Source: Corbicula japonica
Taxonomy: Eukaryota; Mollusca; Bivalvia; Venerida; Cyrenidae
Length of the DNA: 64,000 nt
Assembly: GCA_038501625.1 (NCBI GenBank)
Contig: JAZAYU010000008.1
Span: 12,090,938 to 12,154,937, forward strand
Reading direction: 5' to 3'
The translations under genes and the position numbers were made by a program. Below the pieces are notes generated by a model. It worked only from the letters and a program-made list of their open reading frames with translations, was not told the origin of the DNA and did not search any database. Shown here piece after piece: positions 62,379-64,000 of this stretch (position 1 is its first letter; each line of letters begins with the position of its first letter).

Positions 62379-64000
62379 CTGAAATAAAATCCATCAAATA
62401 AATGTTCTGCTATAAATTTATTGAAATCTTATTACACAGATTCTAACTAGTTCTAACTATCACATGATAAGCCAATATCTATTTATTCTTACAAATGATT
62501 TCAGTAAAAAGATATTAACAATGTGCAATAATTTAGAGGTAACCTCACAAAAATAACCAACAAGTCACGGTTCTTAATTAAATAAAAACAAGTGTGTTGC
62601 AATATCTAAAAATAAAACAACTTTATTAATTATACTGTACGAAAATAGGAACTATTTTCTTGCATCGCATCCACAGGTGATGTTAGGATTTTAACAGTTC
62701 TTACTTTTAGACTGGTAGAGATTGTCATGGGTCTAACTGGCTCTAAAAATGTTTGCATCATAAAATATACAATATATCAATTTTACTTAATAAAATTTAT
62801 GTAAGCATTTTTTGTTGTTGTTTTTTTGTTGTCTGGAAGAAAATACGAACCTCAGACTGTAAAAATGTCTCCCATCAACATTTATTTTCTTTAGAATAAC
62901 AAATTTACATGTTGACATTAAGTCCATAATGACATGTCATGATTTGACTGCAGGGATATGCATGTTGATCTGTGTTTAAATTGATTGTTAAGTGGAAGTG
63001 TGCATGTGGTGATTAAGTGGATCAGTGGTATATTCCCAATATAAAACAAACCATAAGTGTTAAGACAAATTATTTTCATCAAATACTATGAAGTTAAGCT
63101 AATAACCTCCAAATGATTCACTCAATTTCATTTTTACATAACTTCAAATGTGCTATATTCATTTTAATACAACTCAAGCTATAAATTTGAAATTTACACA
63201 AAATGAACTCAGAACCCATTTGTATGATGTATGATTTTATGCACAATTTGCTACATCATTTTAAAAGAAATCATAATTATTTATGATCAATCATAAAACA
63301 TATCAAAGGCAAAATCTTCCTCAGGAAATTACTCAAATTGAAATTTCAACTTCAAAACTAGTCAATCAATAAATTTCGATGAAATTTGGTCAATTATAAA
63401 TAATTTTGACATCATTACCCTCGTCTGGTAAACTTTATTCTCATCATTTTCTTTCAGTAGTTTTGCTGAGTTAAAGTATTGTACAATGTTAAGGTCTCAT
63501 TTTAAAGCAAGTATCTGGTTTAGATAGTTTTTGATACACAAAAAGATATTAATGGCATTCCCATGATTACAAACTGCACCACATCATGAAGTACTTAGGA
63601 TTTAATTCAGGAGCAGATAATTGATTGTTTCCTATTATTCTCAGTGTTTGCAGCTGGTTCATTTTAAAATGATAGATTTATTCACTAGATAAAGAATTTG
63701 TATGGCAAGTTAACGAAACCATTTTTTGTAGCAGTAATCTACATAAATTATAATGCAAATGGTGGTAAACAATAAACCTTAACCATGACAGGGCACTGCA
63801 AAAACTAGAAGCTTTGTAATAATGTCATCATTTTATAGGAGTTTATCAATCAATTTACACAACTGTTATTGTGAATACTAGTAAATGAACAAATTTGTGT
63901 CTATAGAAGACCCTATGCAAAATTTGAGACATCTTTATAGTGGCTTAGCTTCAGCTCTGAGCTGAAAGTGTTAAACATAGAAATGGTTCTTCTTTATCAT
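62379..64000. other. Intronic sequence upstream of the first visible exon
   Basis: About 1.6 kb of AT-rich sequence after the acceptor of the first visible exon. I see no exon for the missing first part of the laminin N-terminal domain, no signal peptide and no recognisable repeat. It is most likely intron, because the domain starts mid-way at 62378. Confidence 0.6.

Noticed and set aside
62379..64000. Signal peptide or first laminin N-terminal exons
   Set aside because: No open frame here with the expected hydrophobic leader or the first-half motifs of the domain; they must lie further right.

Overview
The window comes from an AT-rich, intron-rich animal genome. Compact exons with standard GT/AG introns, a metazoan basement-membrane gene, and dense short repeats of kinds common in bivalve molluscs point to a mollusc, most likely a bivalve. 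The gene assignment is firm; the species is not determined.

One host gene fills the window on the minus strand: a laminin alpha chain. I could place 50 consecutive coding exons (62378 down to 401). All phases match and they sum to 7521 nt, or 2507 codons, with no stop. The order is: C-terminal part of the laminin N-terminal domain (exons 1-4); LE (EGF-like) repeats (4-9); a first laminin IV domain (10-12); a long LE block (13-23); a second laminin IV domain (24-26); three more LE repeats (27-31); the alpha-helical domain I/II coiled coil (32-43); and LamG1 and LamG2 (44-50). Two laminin IV domains mark the alpha-1/alpha-2 type (vertebrate LAMA1/LAMA2, fly wing blister, worm lam-3), not the alpha-3/5 type. 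The signal peptide and first part of the N-terminal domain lie beyond 64000. LamG3-5 and the stop lie before position 1. No promoter or poly(A) site is expected here.

The introns are crowded with repeats. (i) About 30 copies of a nested-palindrome element with TTAACCCTTTACTCC-like ends, and about 15 copies of a second foldback element. (ii) Four 1.0-1.5 kb cassettes with short inverted ends, a tandem core of constant period (145, 166 or about 156 bp) and a CGGACG-rich block near the right end; two share the same ends but different cores. (iii) A dead 3 kb non-LTR retrotransposon in the 5.4 kb intron between exons 35 and 36. (iv) A 1.2 kb MITE-like element, a tRNA-derived SINE and a possible second retroelement tail. 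(v) Several minisatellites.

The most unusual points are a 1.8 kb, 52-bp-period minisatellite built from the 3' end and splice donor of exon 25, two decayed intronic copies of exon pieces (exons 22 and 32), repeats or elements lying right against splice sites of exons 7 and 10, and the modular tandem-core cassettes. No other host gene, CRISPR array or intact RNA gene is seen.
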